In this document: one piece after another, positions 37,641 through 47,757 of the stretch
Layout of the letters: every line of letters starts with the position of its first letter
How positions within the stretch are numbered: the first letter of the stretch is position 1
DNA from: DATJKD01 sp963728295
GTDB lineage: Bacteria > Pseudomonadota > Gammaproteobacteria > Steroidobacterales > Steroidobacteraceae
Direction of reading: 5' to 3'
Assembly (NCBI GenBank): GCA_963728295.1
Contig: CAVSKB010000006.1
Location: 496,001 to 560,000, forward strand
DNA length: 64,000 nucleotides
Translations under genes and position numbers: made by a program
Notes under the pieces: model-generated
What the model was told of the DNA's origin: nothing
The model's database searches: none
Seen by the model: the letters and a program-made list of their open reading frames with translations, nothing else

Positions 37641-38142
37641 GAAACTCTCCTATTCAAAACAACGGACAGGCGCATTCCGCCGTCCGGGCCCGAGTTGCCA
37701 GTGAGTGTAGATAAGTCACATTCGGCGACCTTGAGTGAGGTCACAGAATGCGAAGAGTTACGCGGACCAGCGCTGTCCGGCGTGCTGCGCCGGTGTGACT
37801 TCCCTCACAAAACCGCTCGCGAGCAGGTTCAGGCCCATGCGCGGCGCATCTCCCGGTGACCAAGCAGTCGCAAAGGCTTGTTCACGAACCCGTCACACAG
37901 CTGCCAAGTTATCCGGGCACTCTGGTCGCGCCCTGGAATACCAACCCCCGGAGCCAGGGCAGATCGGGCAGCGCGCGCGTCAGCCGATAGAAGGCAGCAG
38001 GGACGGATGTGCGGGCCTCGCCGGTCGCTACGCCGGGGCAGGGAACCCCCGCCCTGCTCCGGCTTACTTTTTTCCACGGCCTTGCAACCTTGCCGGCACG
38101 TGAGGCATCCAAACTCCACAGCTCCGAAGGGATGGCCTGACC
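37641..38142. promoter_or_regulatory. 502-base divergent intergenic region
   Basis: It separates the minus-strand signalling operon from the plus-strand DSSGD protein. Frames within it are short, contradictory and Arg-rich, and none is convincing. It should hold both divergent promoters. AGGGA lies about 11 bases before ATG 38143. No terminator or repeat of note is seen. Confidence 0.5.
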
Positions 38143-38916
38143 ATGCTCATTTCACGCCCGGTCCGCCTGGCGCTTCTGCTGGCACCGCTCCTGCCCGCCC
38201 CGGCTTTCGCCTGGGGCGACTGCAAATTCACTGCCGAACGCACCGCGAGCGTGGATACGAGCGGAGCGGCGCGCATCGAGATCGCCGCGCGCGCCGGAGA
38301 CCTTGCGCTGCGGGCGTCCAGTACGAAGGTGCTTGCCGCGAACGGGCGCGCCTGCGCCTCGAGCGAGGAGATCCTGTCGCAGATCAACGTCCAGGCACGC
38401 CGCAACGGCGACATCGTGCGCGTGTACGTAGAGGTCCCCGATCCCAGCGAGGGGCTTGGCAATGCCTATGCGTCGCTCGACCTCGGGATCGCCGTGCCCG
38501 CCGGAATCCCGGTGACCCTCACCGACAGCAGTGGCGACATGACCATCGACGACGTGCAGGTCGAGCGGCTCACGGACAGCTCCGGCGACATCACCGCCCG
38601 GAACCTGCCCGCCGATGTCGAGATCGGCGACAGCTCGGGCGATATCCGCATCGAGAATGCCGCCGGGCGTGTGCAGGTCACCGACAGCTCGGGTGACATC
38701 GTCATCAAGGGCGCGCGTGAAGTCGTCATTCCCAGCGACAGCTCGGGCTCGATCCGCATCACGGGGGTCACCGGAGACGTCCGCATCGACAACGATTCGT
38801 CCGGCGACGTGTCGGTCGCCGACATCGGAGGTGCGTTCGAGCTGGTGGCCGACTCGAGCGGCGAAGTGACGGTCTCGGACGTCAAGGGGCAGGTTTCCCT
38901 CCCGCAGAAGGACTGA
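38143..38916 (+). CDS. Secreted beta-solenoid-like protein with DSSG repeats (DUF4097-like)
   Basis: 257 residues. A signal peptide (VRLALLLAPLLPAPAFAWGD) is followed by an N-terminal beta domain. From about residue 125 comes a run of eight roughly 16-20-residue repeats built on DSSG[DSE]: DSSGDMTIDDV, DSSGDITARNL, DSSGDIRIENA, DSSGDIVIKGA, DSSGSIRITGV, DSSGDVSVADI, DSSGEVTVSDV and similar. This is the pattern of DUF4097/DUF2807-type putative adhesins that fold as a right-handed beta-helix. Exported; function unknown. Confidence 0.8.
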   Translation: MLISRPVRLALLLAPLLPAPAFAWGDCKFTAERTASVDTSGAARIEIAARAGDLALRASSTKVLAANGRACASSEEILSQINVQARRNGDIVRVYVEVPDPSEGLGNAYASLDLGIAVPAGIPVTLTDSSGDMTIDDVQVERLTDSSGDITARNLPADVEIGDSSGDIRIENAAGRVQVTDSSGDIVIKGAREVVIPSDSSGSIRITGVTGDVRIDNDSSGDVSVADIGGAFELVADSSGEVTVSDVKGQVSLPQKD

Positions 38917-38958
38917 CCGGGTCACGCCCGGCGAGCGCCGGCCCCTCGGGCACGACGC

Positions 38959-39858
38959 TCAGTGCCCGAGTTCGCCGAGCAGCCGCTCGATCATTGCTTC
39001 GGCCTGCGCGGCATAGCCGCCGCCAAACAGGTTGAAGTGGTTGAGCACGTGGTAGAGGTTATAGAAGGTCCTTCGGGTGCCAGCCGCAGGGTCGAGCGGC
39101 CACGCCGACTGGTAGGCCGCGTAGAACGCAGGACCGAACCCGCCGAAGAGACGGGTCATCGCGATGTCGGCTTCACGGTCGCCGAAATACACCGCCGGAT
39201 CGAACACAACCGGGTTGCCCGAGACATCCGTCGCCCAGTTGCCGCCCCAGAGATCGCCATGCAGCAGCGAAGGCACTGGGCGGTAACTCGAGAACAGCCC
39301 GCTGGCGACCCCGCAGAGTCGACGACCACGGTCGAGCAGGCGGGCTGATGCCCCTCTCCTCTCCGCGAGGTCGAGCTGCATCGTCAACCGGTACCGGACG
39401 AAGAAGCGTGGCCAGTCGTCGTCCCATGTGATTGTGCTGCGGGGTGGCGCCGATCGTGTTGTCGCGATGCCAGCCGAAGCGCGCCGCGCCGACGCGATGC
39501 AGGCTCGCAAGCTGCTCGCCGAGCAGCGCTTCGCTGCGCCGACCAGGGGTCGCGAAGTCCATCCAGCGGAGCGCGAGCCACGCGGTTGATCGGCAGCCGT
39601 GCCTGTACCCAGCAGCGCTGGAACGGCGATCGCACCGGCGGCGTCGAGTTCGGCGAGCCCCGCGGCCTCAGCCTCGAGCGCCGACTGCCATTCCGCCGGC
39701 GCGAGCTTGACGAAGAGATCGCCGTCATCGCTGGACCATCGCACGCACTCGGCGATGTTGCCGCCGGCGACCTGCGCCGCGGGTGCGGGTTCGAGCGAGC
39801 AGCCGAGCGCAGTCTGCAAGGCCTGCCGCAGCTTCTCGGTCGCGTCCTCACGCGGCAC
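38959..39858 (-). CDS. Fructosamine/ketosamine-3-kinase family protein (two compensating frameshifts)
   Basis: About 299 residues. N-terminal VAGGNIAECVRWSSDDGDLF with VKLAP, then a shifted middle (in another frame: MDFATPGRRSEALLGEQLAS LHRV, FGWHRDNTIGATPQHNH), then TWDDDWPRFFVRYRLTMQLD, catalytic loop LLHGDLWGGNWATD, metal Asp VFDPAVYFGDREADIAM, and FNLYHVLNHFNLFGGGY-type end (FYNLYHVLNHFNLFGGGYAA). The family phosphorylates fructosamines on proteins, leading to their removal. Two opposite frame changes (about 39590 and 39420) restore the frame. Confidence 0.88.
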   Translation of the reverse strand: MPREDATEKLRQALQTALGCSLEPAPAAQVAGGNIAECVRWSSDDGDLFVKLAPAEWQSALEAEAAGLAELDAAGAIAVPALLGTGTAADQPRGSRSAGWTSRPLVGAAKRCSASSLRACIASARRASAGIATTRSAPPRSTITWDDDWPRFFVRYRLTMQLDLAERRGASARLLDRGRRLCGVASGLFSSYRPVPSLLHGDLWGGNWATDVSGNPVVFDPAVYFGDREADIAMTRLFGGFGPAFYAAYQSAWPLDPAAGTRRTFYNLYHVLNHFNLFGGGYAAQAEAMIERLLGELGH

Positions 39859-39870
39859 GGCCGCTCCGTT

Positions 39871-40762
39871 TCACGCCGTCATGCGTCCCGCGATGCGTTT
39901 CGCCTGGTCACGCAGCATGCGGCCGAACCCCTGGGCATCGCAGAAGCCATCGACACCCTCAAGATCCGGTGCACGGCGCTCGAGGTCCGCAAGCTCCTCG
40001 TCCATCGGCATGTCGCACACAATGCCGGTGAGCTTGCGCGCCAGGTACGCCGACTCGCGGTGCTCGCGCAGGCTTTGCGCGACGAAAGCTCGCGCCGCGG
40101 AACTTGAGCTTCGAAACTCCGTCGAGGTTGTCGAACACGCCCGGCAGCGTGTCGTAGTGCTTGAGCAGCTGCGCAGCGGTCTTCCGGCCGACGCCCGGCA
40201 CGCCCGGGATGTTGTCGACGCTGTCACCCATCAGCGCAAGAAAGTCCGCCATGCGCTCCGGCCGCACACCAAACCGGGCCTCGATGTCGTCGTATCCATA
40301 ACGCACGTCCGCGATCGCGTCCCAGTAGGTATCGCGGCCCGTGAGCAGCTGGGTCAGGTCCTTGTCGCGGCTCGCGATGGTCACCGGGCGGTCCGCGTCG
40401 CGGGCACGGGCCGCAAGAGTGCCGATGATGTCGTCGGCCTCGTAACCGGGGCTCGCGAATTCCGCGACGCCGAGCGTGCGGCAGAACTCACGGCACAGCG
40501 CGAACTGCCGCCGCAGCTCCGCTGGCGCGGGTTCGCGGTTTGCCTTGTAGGCGGGATAGATGTCGTTGCGAAACGAGCGTGTCAGGGTCTGGTCGAAGGC
40601 AACCGCCATGTGTACCGGCGCGTACTTTTCGATGAGATCGCTAAGGAAGCGCGCAAAGCCGTGCAGCGCATTGACCGGGTTGCCATCGGGGTCGGCGATC
40701 TCGATCGGCACCGAGTAATAGGCCCGGAACACGAACACGCTGGCGTCGACGAGATAGAGCAC
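39871..40762 (-). CDS. Flap endonuclease / 5'-3' exonuclease, PolA N-domain type (one frameshift)
   Basis: MLYLVDASVFVFRAYYSVPI, AVAFDQTLTRSFRNDIYPAY KANR, EADDIIGTLAARARDADRPV, TIASRDKDLTQLL, and the helix-hairpin-helix region LMGDSVDNIPGVPGVGRKTA. After a frame change near 40105 it continues REHRESAYLARKLTGIVCDM to the end. Metal-binding acidic residues (VDAS, EADD, SRDKD, GDSVDN) are all present. The locus is 3n+1 bases, consistent with one insertion. Stand-alone relatives (ExoIX/Xni-like) process 5' flaps in replication and repair. Confidence 0.9.
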
Positions 40763-40894
40763 GGCGCGACCATACCCGAATTGCGGCGGCCGAGCCCAGC
40801 AATCTCTCGGGACCGGCGCTGGCCCGTCGGCGGGTGTAGCATCGCCCGCACCCGCGGCAAGCGGAGTTGGCTAACAAGATCTCCGGGGTGAATC

Positions 40895-41290
40895 ATGCTG
40901 GAAGTCAATCTGCTGGGCGCGGTTGTCGCCGCGCTGGCCACGTTCCTCATCGGGGGGCCCTGGTACTCGAACGCGCTGTTCGGCGAGCGCTGGCGCAAGG
41001 CGATGTCCGTGTCCGACGCCAAGCCCGGGCACCCCGCCAAGGTTTTCGGGTTGGCGTACCTCTTCAGCCTCATCGCAGCGGGATTCCTGTCGACGTTGAT
41101 CCCGCCCGGCACGGGAGCACTGCCAGGTCTGCAGACCGGCGTGCTCGTCGGCCTGTGCGTGGTCGCGACGAGCTTCGGCGTCAACTACATGTTCGCCAAC
41201 CGGCCGGCGGCGGCGCTCCTCATCGACGGTGGCTATCATGTCGCGCAATTCGCGGCGTTCGGCCTGGTGCTCGGCCTCTGGCCGAGCTGA
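40895..41290 (+). CDS. DUF1761 integral membrane protein
   Basis: 131 residues with four hydrophobic segments: LLGAVVAALATFLIGGPWYS NALFG, FGLAYLFSLIAAGFLSTLIP, GVLVGLCVVATSFGVNYMFA, and LIDGGYHVAQFAAFGLVLGL. The PWYS...FG motif and the conserved DGGYH near the end are the DUF1761 pattern. Function unknown. The 41291-41546 gap to the next start shows no other gene. Confidence 0.85.
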   Translation: MLEVNLLGAVVAALATFLIGGPWYSNALFGERWRKAMSVSDAKPGHPAKVFGLAYLFSLIAAGFLSTLIPPGTGALPGLQTGVLVGLCVVATSFGVNYMFANRPAAALLIDGGYHVAQFAAFGLVLGLWPS

Positions 41291-41546
41291 GTTCGGAACA
41301 AACATCGAAGCGGAGACCGCGCGCAACCGTAACGCATCCGGCTGATCGCCCGCGGTGCATCGCGGCCGCCGCGGGCACCGCCGTGGTGCGGCGCGCCAGG
41401 CGCGTGCGCCCTGCGCGCCCTGGTCAGCAACCGGCCGCGGTTCAAAAGTGCCTGCGCGGCGCGGTGTTTCGCGCCTTCGTCCCATCGTCATCTCCGCTCG
41501 CCCGAGGATGGCACGCAAGTTGCTGCCATCTCCGCGGGTGGATTCC

Positions 41547-42452
41547 ATGTCAGCAGGATCGCCGATCAGGACGCCGCCCTTGCGGCTGTTGCGCGCCTTC
41601 TACTTCGCGGGGAAGCATTCGAGCTTCAAGGCCGCCGCAGAACGGCTTGCGCTTACGCCTTCGGCGGTGAGCCACCAGGTCAAGGAACTCGAGGAGCAGC
41701 TCGGCGTAACCCTGTTCCAGCGCCGCACCCGGGCGATCACGCTCACCGTGACCGGTCGTCAGCTGCTCGAGGACCTGGAGCCCGCGCTCGCTGCACTGCA
41801 GGCCGCGGTGGTCCGCGCCTCGCGTCCCAATGCACGCCGGCAGCTGCACGTCGTCATGCCGCCATTCTTCGCGAGCGAGCTCTTCGCGCCGCGGCTGCAC
41901 GACTTCCATGACCGTCACCCCAGCATCGACATCCAGGTCGACACCCGCGATCCGCGTCCGGACCAGCACCCACTCTACAGCGACGTGTCGGTTCTGCTAT
42001 CGAACCGCGATCCCGAAGGCGATGTCGAAGCCGTGCGCCTCTTTCCGCTGCGCCTCGTCGCCGCGTGCTCGCGCGAGCTGGCAGCCGCACTGGGACGCGT
42101 CGATCACGAACTGCTGCGCGACCACGCACTCATCATGCATCGCACCCGGCCCGACGCTTGGGAACGCTGGGCCGAACGGGTCGGTTTCGACATGAGCGAC
42201 GTCCGCAACGTCGTCGAATTCGACAGCATGTTCGCGGTCGCCCGCGCCGCCGAGCGCGGCGCGGGCATCGCGCTCGTACCTGCCGTGCTCTGTCAACCGT
42301 GGTTCGACAGCGGAGCGCTGGTGCGCATCGAGGCGCTCGAAGTCACCACCGACGACGCGTATTACCTCGTCGCGCGACCCGACGATCTCTCGCGTCCCGA
42401 GGTGCGCTCGCTCACGTCCTGGACATTGCAGCAGTTCCAGGAAAGCGCATGA
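41547..42452 (+). CDS. LysR-family transcriptional regulator (GcvA-like)
   Basis: About 301 residues. The N-terminal helix-turn-helix reads LRLLRAFYFAGKHSSFKAAA, ERLALTPSAVSHQVKELEEQ, LGVTLFQRRTRAITLTVTGR. A substrate-binding domain follows (QLHVVMPPFFASELFAPRLH, SVLLSNRDPEGDVEAVRLFP, FDSMFAVARAAERGAGIALV P). The frame also contains an ATG at 41508; 41547 is preferred because it places the HTH at the usual distance. Target genes are not evident; DUF1761 upstream is co-directional. Confidence 0.9.
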   Translation: MSAGSPIRTPPLRLLRAFYFAGKHSSFKAAAERLALTPSAVSHQVKELEEQLGVTLFQRRTRAITLTVTGRQLLEDLEPALAALQAAVVRASRPNARRQLHVVMPPFFASELFAPRLHDFHDRHPSIDIQVDTRDPRPDQHPLYSDVSVLLSNRDPEGDVEAVRLFPLRLVAACSRELAAALGRVDHELLRDHALIMHRTRPDAWERWAERVGFDMSDVRNVVEFDSMFAVARAAERGAGIALVPAVLCQPWFDSGALVRIEALEVTTDDAYYLVARPDDLSRPEVRSLTSWTLQQFQESA

Positions 42453-42545
42453 CGCGCGATCACGCATCGCGTGACGACACTTCGTTTGTCACGCTCCTCG
42501 CCTGCGAATACCGTCGATCGCGAGCCAACAAGGAGGCCACGCGAA

Positions 42546-42995
42546 ATGAAACTTCGAATTCACGCGGCGACGGCGTCAGTACTGATAGCTGCCGGCAGCG
42601 CTGCGACACAGCCAGCGGTCGCTGAAGCCGTGCATCCTGTCATGATCCTGCAACACGATTCCGCATTGAGCGAAAAGTTCCGGCGCAGCACTGCATCGTG
42701 CGTCGAGCTCGCGCAAGCCGGACAGTTCGAGGAGGCTCTGCCATTCTGCAATCTCGCGATCCGCTTTTCGGAGCAGCAGTCGCCGGGCACGTCAGTCGAC
42801 ACGTCGCTCCAGGCCGCCGCGGCACGCACGAATCGCGCCGTCGTGAGTTGGCTGCTCGGTCGCGACGAGCGGGCGGCCGCCGATATGGCGGTTGCGGCCG
42901 CGCAATCGCCGGGCGCGAGCTTCGTGCGGAAGAACCTCGTGGTGATGGGCATGGAACCGCCCGCGTCGACGCTGGCAGGAGGCGCCACGGACTGA
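42546..42995 (+). CDS. Secreted protein of unknown function with one TPR-like unit
   Basis: 149 residues. AAGGAGG lies 7 bases before ATG 42546. A signal peptide is present (ATASVLIAAGSAATQPAVAE). The mature part, SCVELAQAGQFEEALPFCNL AIRFSEQQ and AARTNRAVVSWLLGRDERAA, resembles a short tetratricopeptide pair. Two cysteines are present (SCVEL, FCNL). Periplasmic location is inferred. Confidence 0.7.
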   Translation: MKLRIHAATASVLIAAGSAATQPAVAEAVHPVMILQHDSALSEKFRRSTASCVELAQAGQFEEALPFCNLAIRFSEQQSPGTSVDTSLQAAAARTNRAVVSWLLGRDERAAADMAVAAAQSPGASFVRKNLVVMGMEPPASTLAGGATD

Positions 42996-43162
42996 CCTCA
43001 ACCGAGTTGGCCGGGGCGGGCTCGTTGCCGAATCCCCCCAAGCGCGGATCCGCTCCGGCCGCTCATCCCGTTACGCCAGAACCGCAGCGGCAGGCGTGGT
43101 GCATAATCGACCACGCGGCAACCGCGCGCATTCCATGACCAGGAGTTGGAGGGGGACCGGGC

Positions 43163-43994
43163 ATGAAAGTCTCGGAGCTGTTCGATGTCAGCGGATATGG
43201 AGTGATCGTCACCGGCGGCGCGAGCGGCATAGGACTGGGGTATGTCGAGGCGCTCGCCGGGAACGGCGCGCGCGTAACGTTGCTCGATCTCGATGCCGGG
43301 CGGGTTTCCGAGGAGACCGGGCGGCTGCAGGCCGCCGGACTCGATGTGCAGGGCCGGGTCGTCGACGTCACCGATCATCCGGCGCTGGATGCGGCCTTCG
43401 ATGAATCGGCCGCCCGTTACGGCCGACTGGACGTGGTGTTCGCCAATGCCGGGATCGATTCCGGCCCCGGGTTTCTCGGCAGCTGGTTCGGCACGGACCG
43501 TGGCCGCCCGGCCGAAGGCGCGCTCGAGAACTACACCGACGAACGCTGGAATCGGACCATCGAGGTCAACCTCAACGCAGTGTTTGCCACCGTGCGGGCC
43601 GCCGCTCGCCACATGAAGCCGCGCAGGAGCGGCCGCATCATCGTCACGACCTCAGTGGCGGCCGTTCGCGTCGAGCCCGCGGTCGGCGCGGCCTACATGG
43701 CGGCCAAGGCGGCCTGTCACCACCTGGTGCACAACGTCGCGATGGAGCTCGCGATGCACAACATCACGGTGAACGCGATCGCGCCCGGACTGTTCGTCAC
43801 CAACATCGGCGGTGGACACCTGAAGAATCCGGAGCTGCAGAAGGTATTCGCCCAGGCGGTGCCGATGCAGCGCGTCGGCTTCCCGGACGACATCCACGGG
43901 CTTGCGCTGTTCCTGGCCTCGCCGCGCCTCGGGGTACGTCACCGGCCAGCAGATCGCGATCGACGGCGGCTACGTGCTCGGGTCGGCAGATTGA
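43163..43994 (+). CDS. Short-chain dehydrogenase/reductase (one frameshift near the end)
   Basis: Classical SDR: cofactor loop VTGGASGIGLGYVEAL, Asp in LLDLDAGRV suggesting NAD(H), NAG motif VVFANAGIDSGPGF, catalytic Ser in IIVTTSVAAV, YxxxK as AAYMAAKAACHHLV, and NAIAPGLFVTNIGGG. An extra C at about 43924 shifts the frame; corrected, the end reads SGYVTGQQIAIDGGYVLGSA. Length is 3n+1. About 277 residues. Substrate unknown. A GGAGG-type site precedes ATG 43163. Confidence 0.9.
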
Positions 43995-44046
43995 GCCGGC
44001 ACGCGCCCCTCGGAACGGTCCGTCGCGGCGTGCGCCGCTCCTGATC

Positions 44047-44672
44047 TTAGCTCGCGAGACGCAGCCGCTGGTGCAGCGGGCTCGAGCGCGGGAAGTGCGC
44101 GCGCAGGTATTCCATCTGGTCGGCGAGCACGCGCCGGCCCTTGAGGAAGATGTACTCGGCGTAGCGTCGGCGTGAACGGCACCGCGATGAGCTGCATCCT
44201 CGCCTGCTCGGGCGTGCGCGACGCCTTCATGGTTGTTGCAGCGGCGGCAGGCCGTCACGACGTTGTTCCAGACGTCCCGGCCGCCCTGGCTGAACGGCGT
44301 GATGTGATCGCGCGACAGCTCGCGCGACGGGAAACGCTGGCCGCAGTACATGCAGAGGTGTCGCGTCGCGCCGGAACAGCGTCTGGTTGTTGAGCGGCGG
44401 CACGTAGTCGCTGTCGAGTGTTGCCCGGGTTGCCGCGTGTGGCCCACGGTCGCCACGATCGAATTGACCTCGAGCACGCGTGCGGCGGCCGCGTGCGCGC
44501 GTTCATGCCGCCGTACAGCTCGAACAGCAGCGGCTGCCGCAGGTATAGGCGACCTGCTCCATGGTAATGCAGGCGCGCGGCTTCCTTGTAGTCGATCCAC
44601 TCGAGCGGCATGCCCCGAGACGTCGGTGCGCAGGACGTGCTGCGACAGCGCTGTACACGGCCGATCGCTCAT
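44047..44672 (-). CDS. HNH endonuclease (several frameshifts)
   Basis: Pieced together from ATG 44672: VLRTDVSGMPLEWIDYKEAA RLHYH, LEVNSIVATVGHTR, then the zinc-HNH core LCMYCGQRFPSRELSRDHIT PFSQGGRDVWNNVVTACRRC NNH, and the C-terminal FLKGRRVLADQMEYLRAHFP. Two CxxC pairs and the DH...N...H residues are present. At least five frame changes occur in 0.6 kb. This is the family of about 190-residue stand-alone HNH proteins in gammaproteobacteria. It is a DNA nuclease of unknown target. It starts about 180 bases from the divergent pntA. Confidence 0.78.
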
Positions 44673-44855
44673 GCGATGCCGTCCCGCGGCCGTGTCGGCC
44701 TGCCAGATCGATGCCCAGGATGGTGCGCTGCAAGATACGGTAGCCTGTATGCGAGAATTCAACATCAAGCCAAGAGCTCACGAATTGCATGAGGATTCCC
44801 GGCGTCGACGGCGCCGAACGCACGCCTGGCCGGGATCAACGGGAGGTCCGCCCTG

Positions 44856-46004
44856 ATGCCGATCACGATCGGCGTCGCTCCGCGAGAGCGCGCCAGGCGA
44901 AACCCGCGTAGCCTCGTCCCCGAGGTGGCGGACAAGTTCCGCGCAGGCCGGCGCCCGTGTGCTGATGGAGCGCGGCGCCGGCGTGCAGCGCGCAGTTTCC
45001 CGACACGCTCTGTACAAGGAGGTCGAGTTCGCGGCGACGGCGGCCGAGCGTGCTCGCCGCCGCGGACGTGCTGCTCACGGTGCAGCCGCCGACGGTCGAG
45101 CAGATCGCGCAGCTGAAGCCCGGCGCGGTCGTCGTCGGCTTCATGCAGGCGCACGCACGCAAGGCCGAGGTCGTGCGCGCGCTGCGCGACCGGCAGCATC
45201 ACGAGCTTCGCGATGGAGCTGGTGCCGCGCATCTCGCGCGCGCAGTCGATGGACGCGCTGTCCTCGCAGGCCGTCGATCGCCGGCTACAAGGCCGTGCTG
45301 ATCGCGGCCAACGCGCTCGACAAGTTCCTGCCCGATGCTGACGACCGCCGCGGGCACGATCCGGCCCGTCGCAGGTGCTGGTGATCGGCGCCGGCGTCGC
45401 CGGCCTGCAGGCCATCGCCACCGCGCGGCGCCTCGGCGCCGTCGTCGAGGCGTACGACGTGCGCAGCGCGACCCGCGAGCAGGTCAAATCGCTCGGCGCG
45501 AAGTTCGTCGAGACCGGCGTCAGCGCCGAAGGCGCGGGCGGCTACGCGCGCGAGCTGACCGCCGAGGAAAAGGCGAAGCAGCAGGAAGTGCTCGATGCGC
45601 GCATCGCCGCGGCGGACGCCGTGATCACCACCGCCGCGGTGCCGGGCCGCGCGGCGCCGCGGATCATCTCGCAAGGCGGCGGTGGAGCGCATGCGGCCCG
45701 GCTCCGTGATCGTCGACATCGCCGCCGAGCAGGGCGGCAACTGCGAGCTCACGCAGCGCCGGCGAGACCGTCGATCACAACGGCGTGCAGCATCATCGGC
45801 CCGCTCAACCTGCCGGCGCAGCTCGCCTACACGCGAGCGAGATGTACGCGCGCAACCTGCTCAACTTCCTGAAGCCCGCGCATCGACAAGACGGCGAGCT
45901 CGACGATCGACTGGAACGACGAAGTATTCGCGCAGTCCGTGCTCACGCACGACGGCGCAGATCCGACACGAAGCCGACCCGCAAAGCTCGTCGGAGGAGC
46001 CTAA
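44856..46004 (+). CDS. pntAA: Proton-translocating NAD(P) transhydrogenase subunit alpha part 1 (many frameshifts)
   Basis: NAD(H)-binding domain I. Reassembled fragments include VPEVADKFRA, LYKEVEFAATAAEVLAAADV, PGAVVVGFMQAHARKAEVVR, QVLVIGAGVAGLQAIATARR LGAVVEAYDVR, GGYARELTAEEKAKQQEVLD, VITTAAVPGRAAPRIIS, MRPGSVIVDIAAEQGGNCEL and MYARNLLNFLKPA. At least ten single-base insertions, for example C at 45049 and 45275, break it. It couples hydride transfer between NADH and NADP+ to proton flux. The stop at 46004 is one base from the next ATG. Confidence 0.88.
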
Positions 46005-46005
46005 C

Positions 46006-46314
46006 ATGGACGGAATCGTCGCTCTCTACATCTTCATGCTGGCCGCCTTCACCGGCTACGAGGTCATCGCCAGGTGCCGGTGATCCTGCACACGCCGCTG
46101 ATGTCGGGCTCGAACTTCGTGCACGGCATCGTGCTGGTCGGCGCGATGGTCGCGCTCGGCGGCGCCGACACGCCGCTCGAGACAGGTCATCGGCTTCGTC
46201 GGCGTGCTGCTCGCCGCCGGCAACGCGGTCGGCGGCTACGTCGTCACCGAGCGCATGCTGCGAGATGTTCAAGTCGAGCGGCGCGCGAGCCAGCAAGCCA
46301 AGGGAGCGCACTGA
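46006..46314 (+). CDS. pntAB: Transhydrogenase subunit alpha part 2, membrane (frameshifted)
   Basis: About 102 residues: MDGIVALYIFMLAAFTGYEV, PVILHTPLMSGSNFVHGIVL VGAMVALGGADTPLE, IGFVGVLLAAGNAVGGYVVT ERML. Three to four transmembrane helices form the N-terminal part of the proton channel (domain II). Extra bases near 46074 and 46187 and one near 46262 break the frame; three insertions leave the length a multiple of three. The stop TGA overlaps the ATG of pntB. Confidence 0.85.
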
Positions 46315-47741
46315 TGCGCGGCCTGCTGCGACCGCGCGACCTCGCTGATCGAGGTCGAGCTATTCGCTCGCCGCCGTCGCTGTTCATCCTCGGCCTGAAG
46401 CGCATGAGCTCGCCGGTCACCGCGCGCAGCGGCATCGTGTGGGCCGGCGCCGGCATGCTGGTCGCCACGCTGGTGACGCTTCCTCTACCCCGGCATGGAG
46501 CAACTACGCGCTGATCCTCGCGGCGATCGTGGTCGGCGGCGGTGCTCGCGTGGTGGAGCGGCAAGCGCGTCGCGATGACCGACATGCCGCAGATGATCGC
46601 GCTCTACAACGGCATGGGCGGCGGCGCGGCGGCGGCGATCGCCGCGGTGGAGCTGTACACGCTGGCGATGGCAGACCCGGCGCGGCGCGACGCACGGTCC
46701 GCGTCGTCACTGTCGCTCGCCGTGATCGGCGGCATCATCGGCGCGGTCTCGTTCCGCGGCATCGCTGATCGCCTTCGGCAAGCTGCAGGGGCTGATCAAG
46801 CGCTCATTCGCTTCGGCGGCCAGCAGGTTCGTGAACCTGCGTGCTGCTCGGCGGTGACGCTGGTGCTCGGCGCCTGGGTCGTGCTGCAGCGGCAACGCCA
46901 GCCCGACGGCGCGTGACGCTGTTCTTCGTGCTGGCGCTGCTGCTCGGCATCACGATGACGCTGCCGATCGGCGGCGCCGACATGCCGGTCGTGATCTCGC
47001 TCTACAACGCGCTCACCGGCCTCGCGGTCGCCTTCGAAGGCTTCGTGCTCGACAACGCCGCGATGATCATCGCCGGCACCGTGGTGGGCTCCGCCGGCAC
47101 GCTGCTCACGCAGCTCATGGCGAAGGCGATGAACCGCTCGCTCGGCAACGTGCTGTTCTCGCGGCTTCGGCGACGGCGGCGGCGCGGCCACCGGCGAGGT
47201 CACGGGCGCGATGAAGCCGATCGAGGCGTCCGACGTCGGCGTGATGATGGCCTTCGCGCAGAAGGTGATCATCGTGCCGGGCTACGGCATGGCGGTCGCG
47301 CAGGCGCAGCACAAGGTCTGGGAGCTGTGCCAGCTGCTGCATCGAGCGCGGCGTGACGGTGAAGTTCGCGATCCATCCGGTCGCGGGCCGCATGCCGGGC
47401 CACATGAACGTGCTGCTCGCCGAGGCCGGCGTGCCCTACGACCTGATCTCCGATCTCGACGAGATCAACGCGCGAGTTCGAGACCGCCGACGTCGCGCTC
47501 GATCATCGGCGCGAACGACGTGGTGAACCCGGTGGCGCGCACCGACAAGTCGAGCCCGATCTACGGCATGCCGATCCTGAACGCCGACAAGGCGAAGAAC
47601 GTGATCGTCATCAAGCGCGGCCAGGGCGCGGGCTTCTCGGGCATCGAGAACGCGCTCTTCTATCTCGACAACACGCGCATGCTGTACGGCGACGCGCAGA
47701 AGGCCGCCGCCGAGCTGATCCCGGCGGTCAAGGCCATCTGA
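46314..47741 (+). CDS. pntB: Transhydrogenase subunit beta (frameshifted)
   Basis: Membrane half: RMSSPVTARSGIVWAGAGML VATLVTL, MTDMPQMIALYNGMGGGAAA AIAAVEL, TMTLPIGGADMPVVISLYNA LTGLAVAFEGF. NADP(H)-binding domain III: KVIIVPGYGMAVAQAQHKVW, VTVKFAIHPVAGRMPGHMNV, NDVVNPVARTDKSSPIYGMP, VIKRGQGAGFSGIENALFYL. The last 70 residues are intact. Several insertions occur between 46330 and 47500. It completes the three-subunit pntAA-pntAB-pntB operon typical of many proteobacteria. Confidence 0.88.
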
Positions 47742-47757
47742 CGGCGGCCACCGCCGA

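Noticed and set aside
44856..47741. pnt genes as true pseudogenes
   Set aside because: The breaks are many evenly scattered one-base insertions with an otherwise perfectly conserved protein sequence, as also seen in essential genes of the window, so sequence error is the better explanation.
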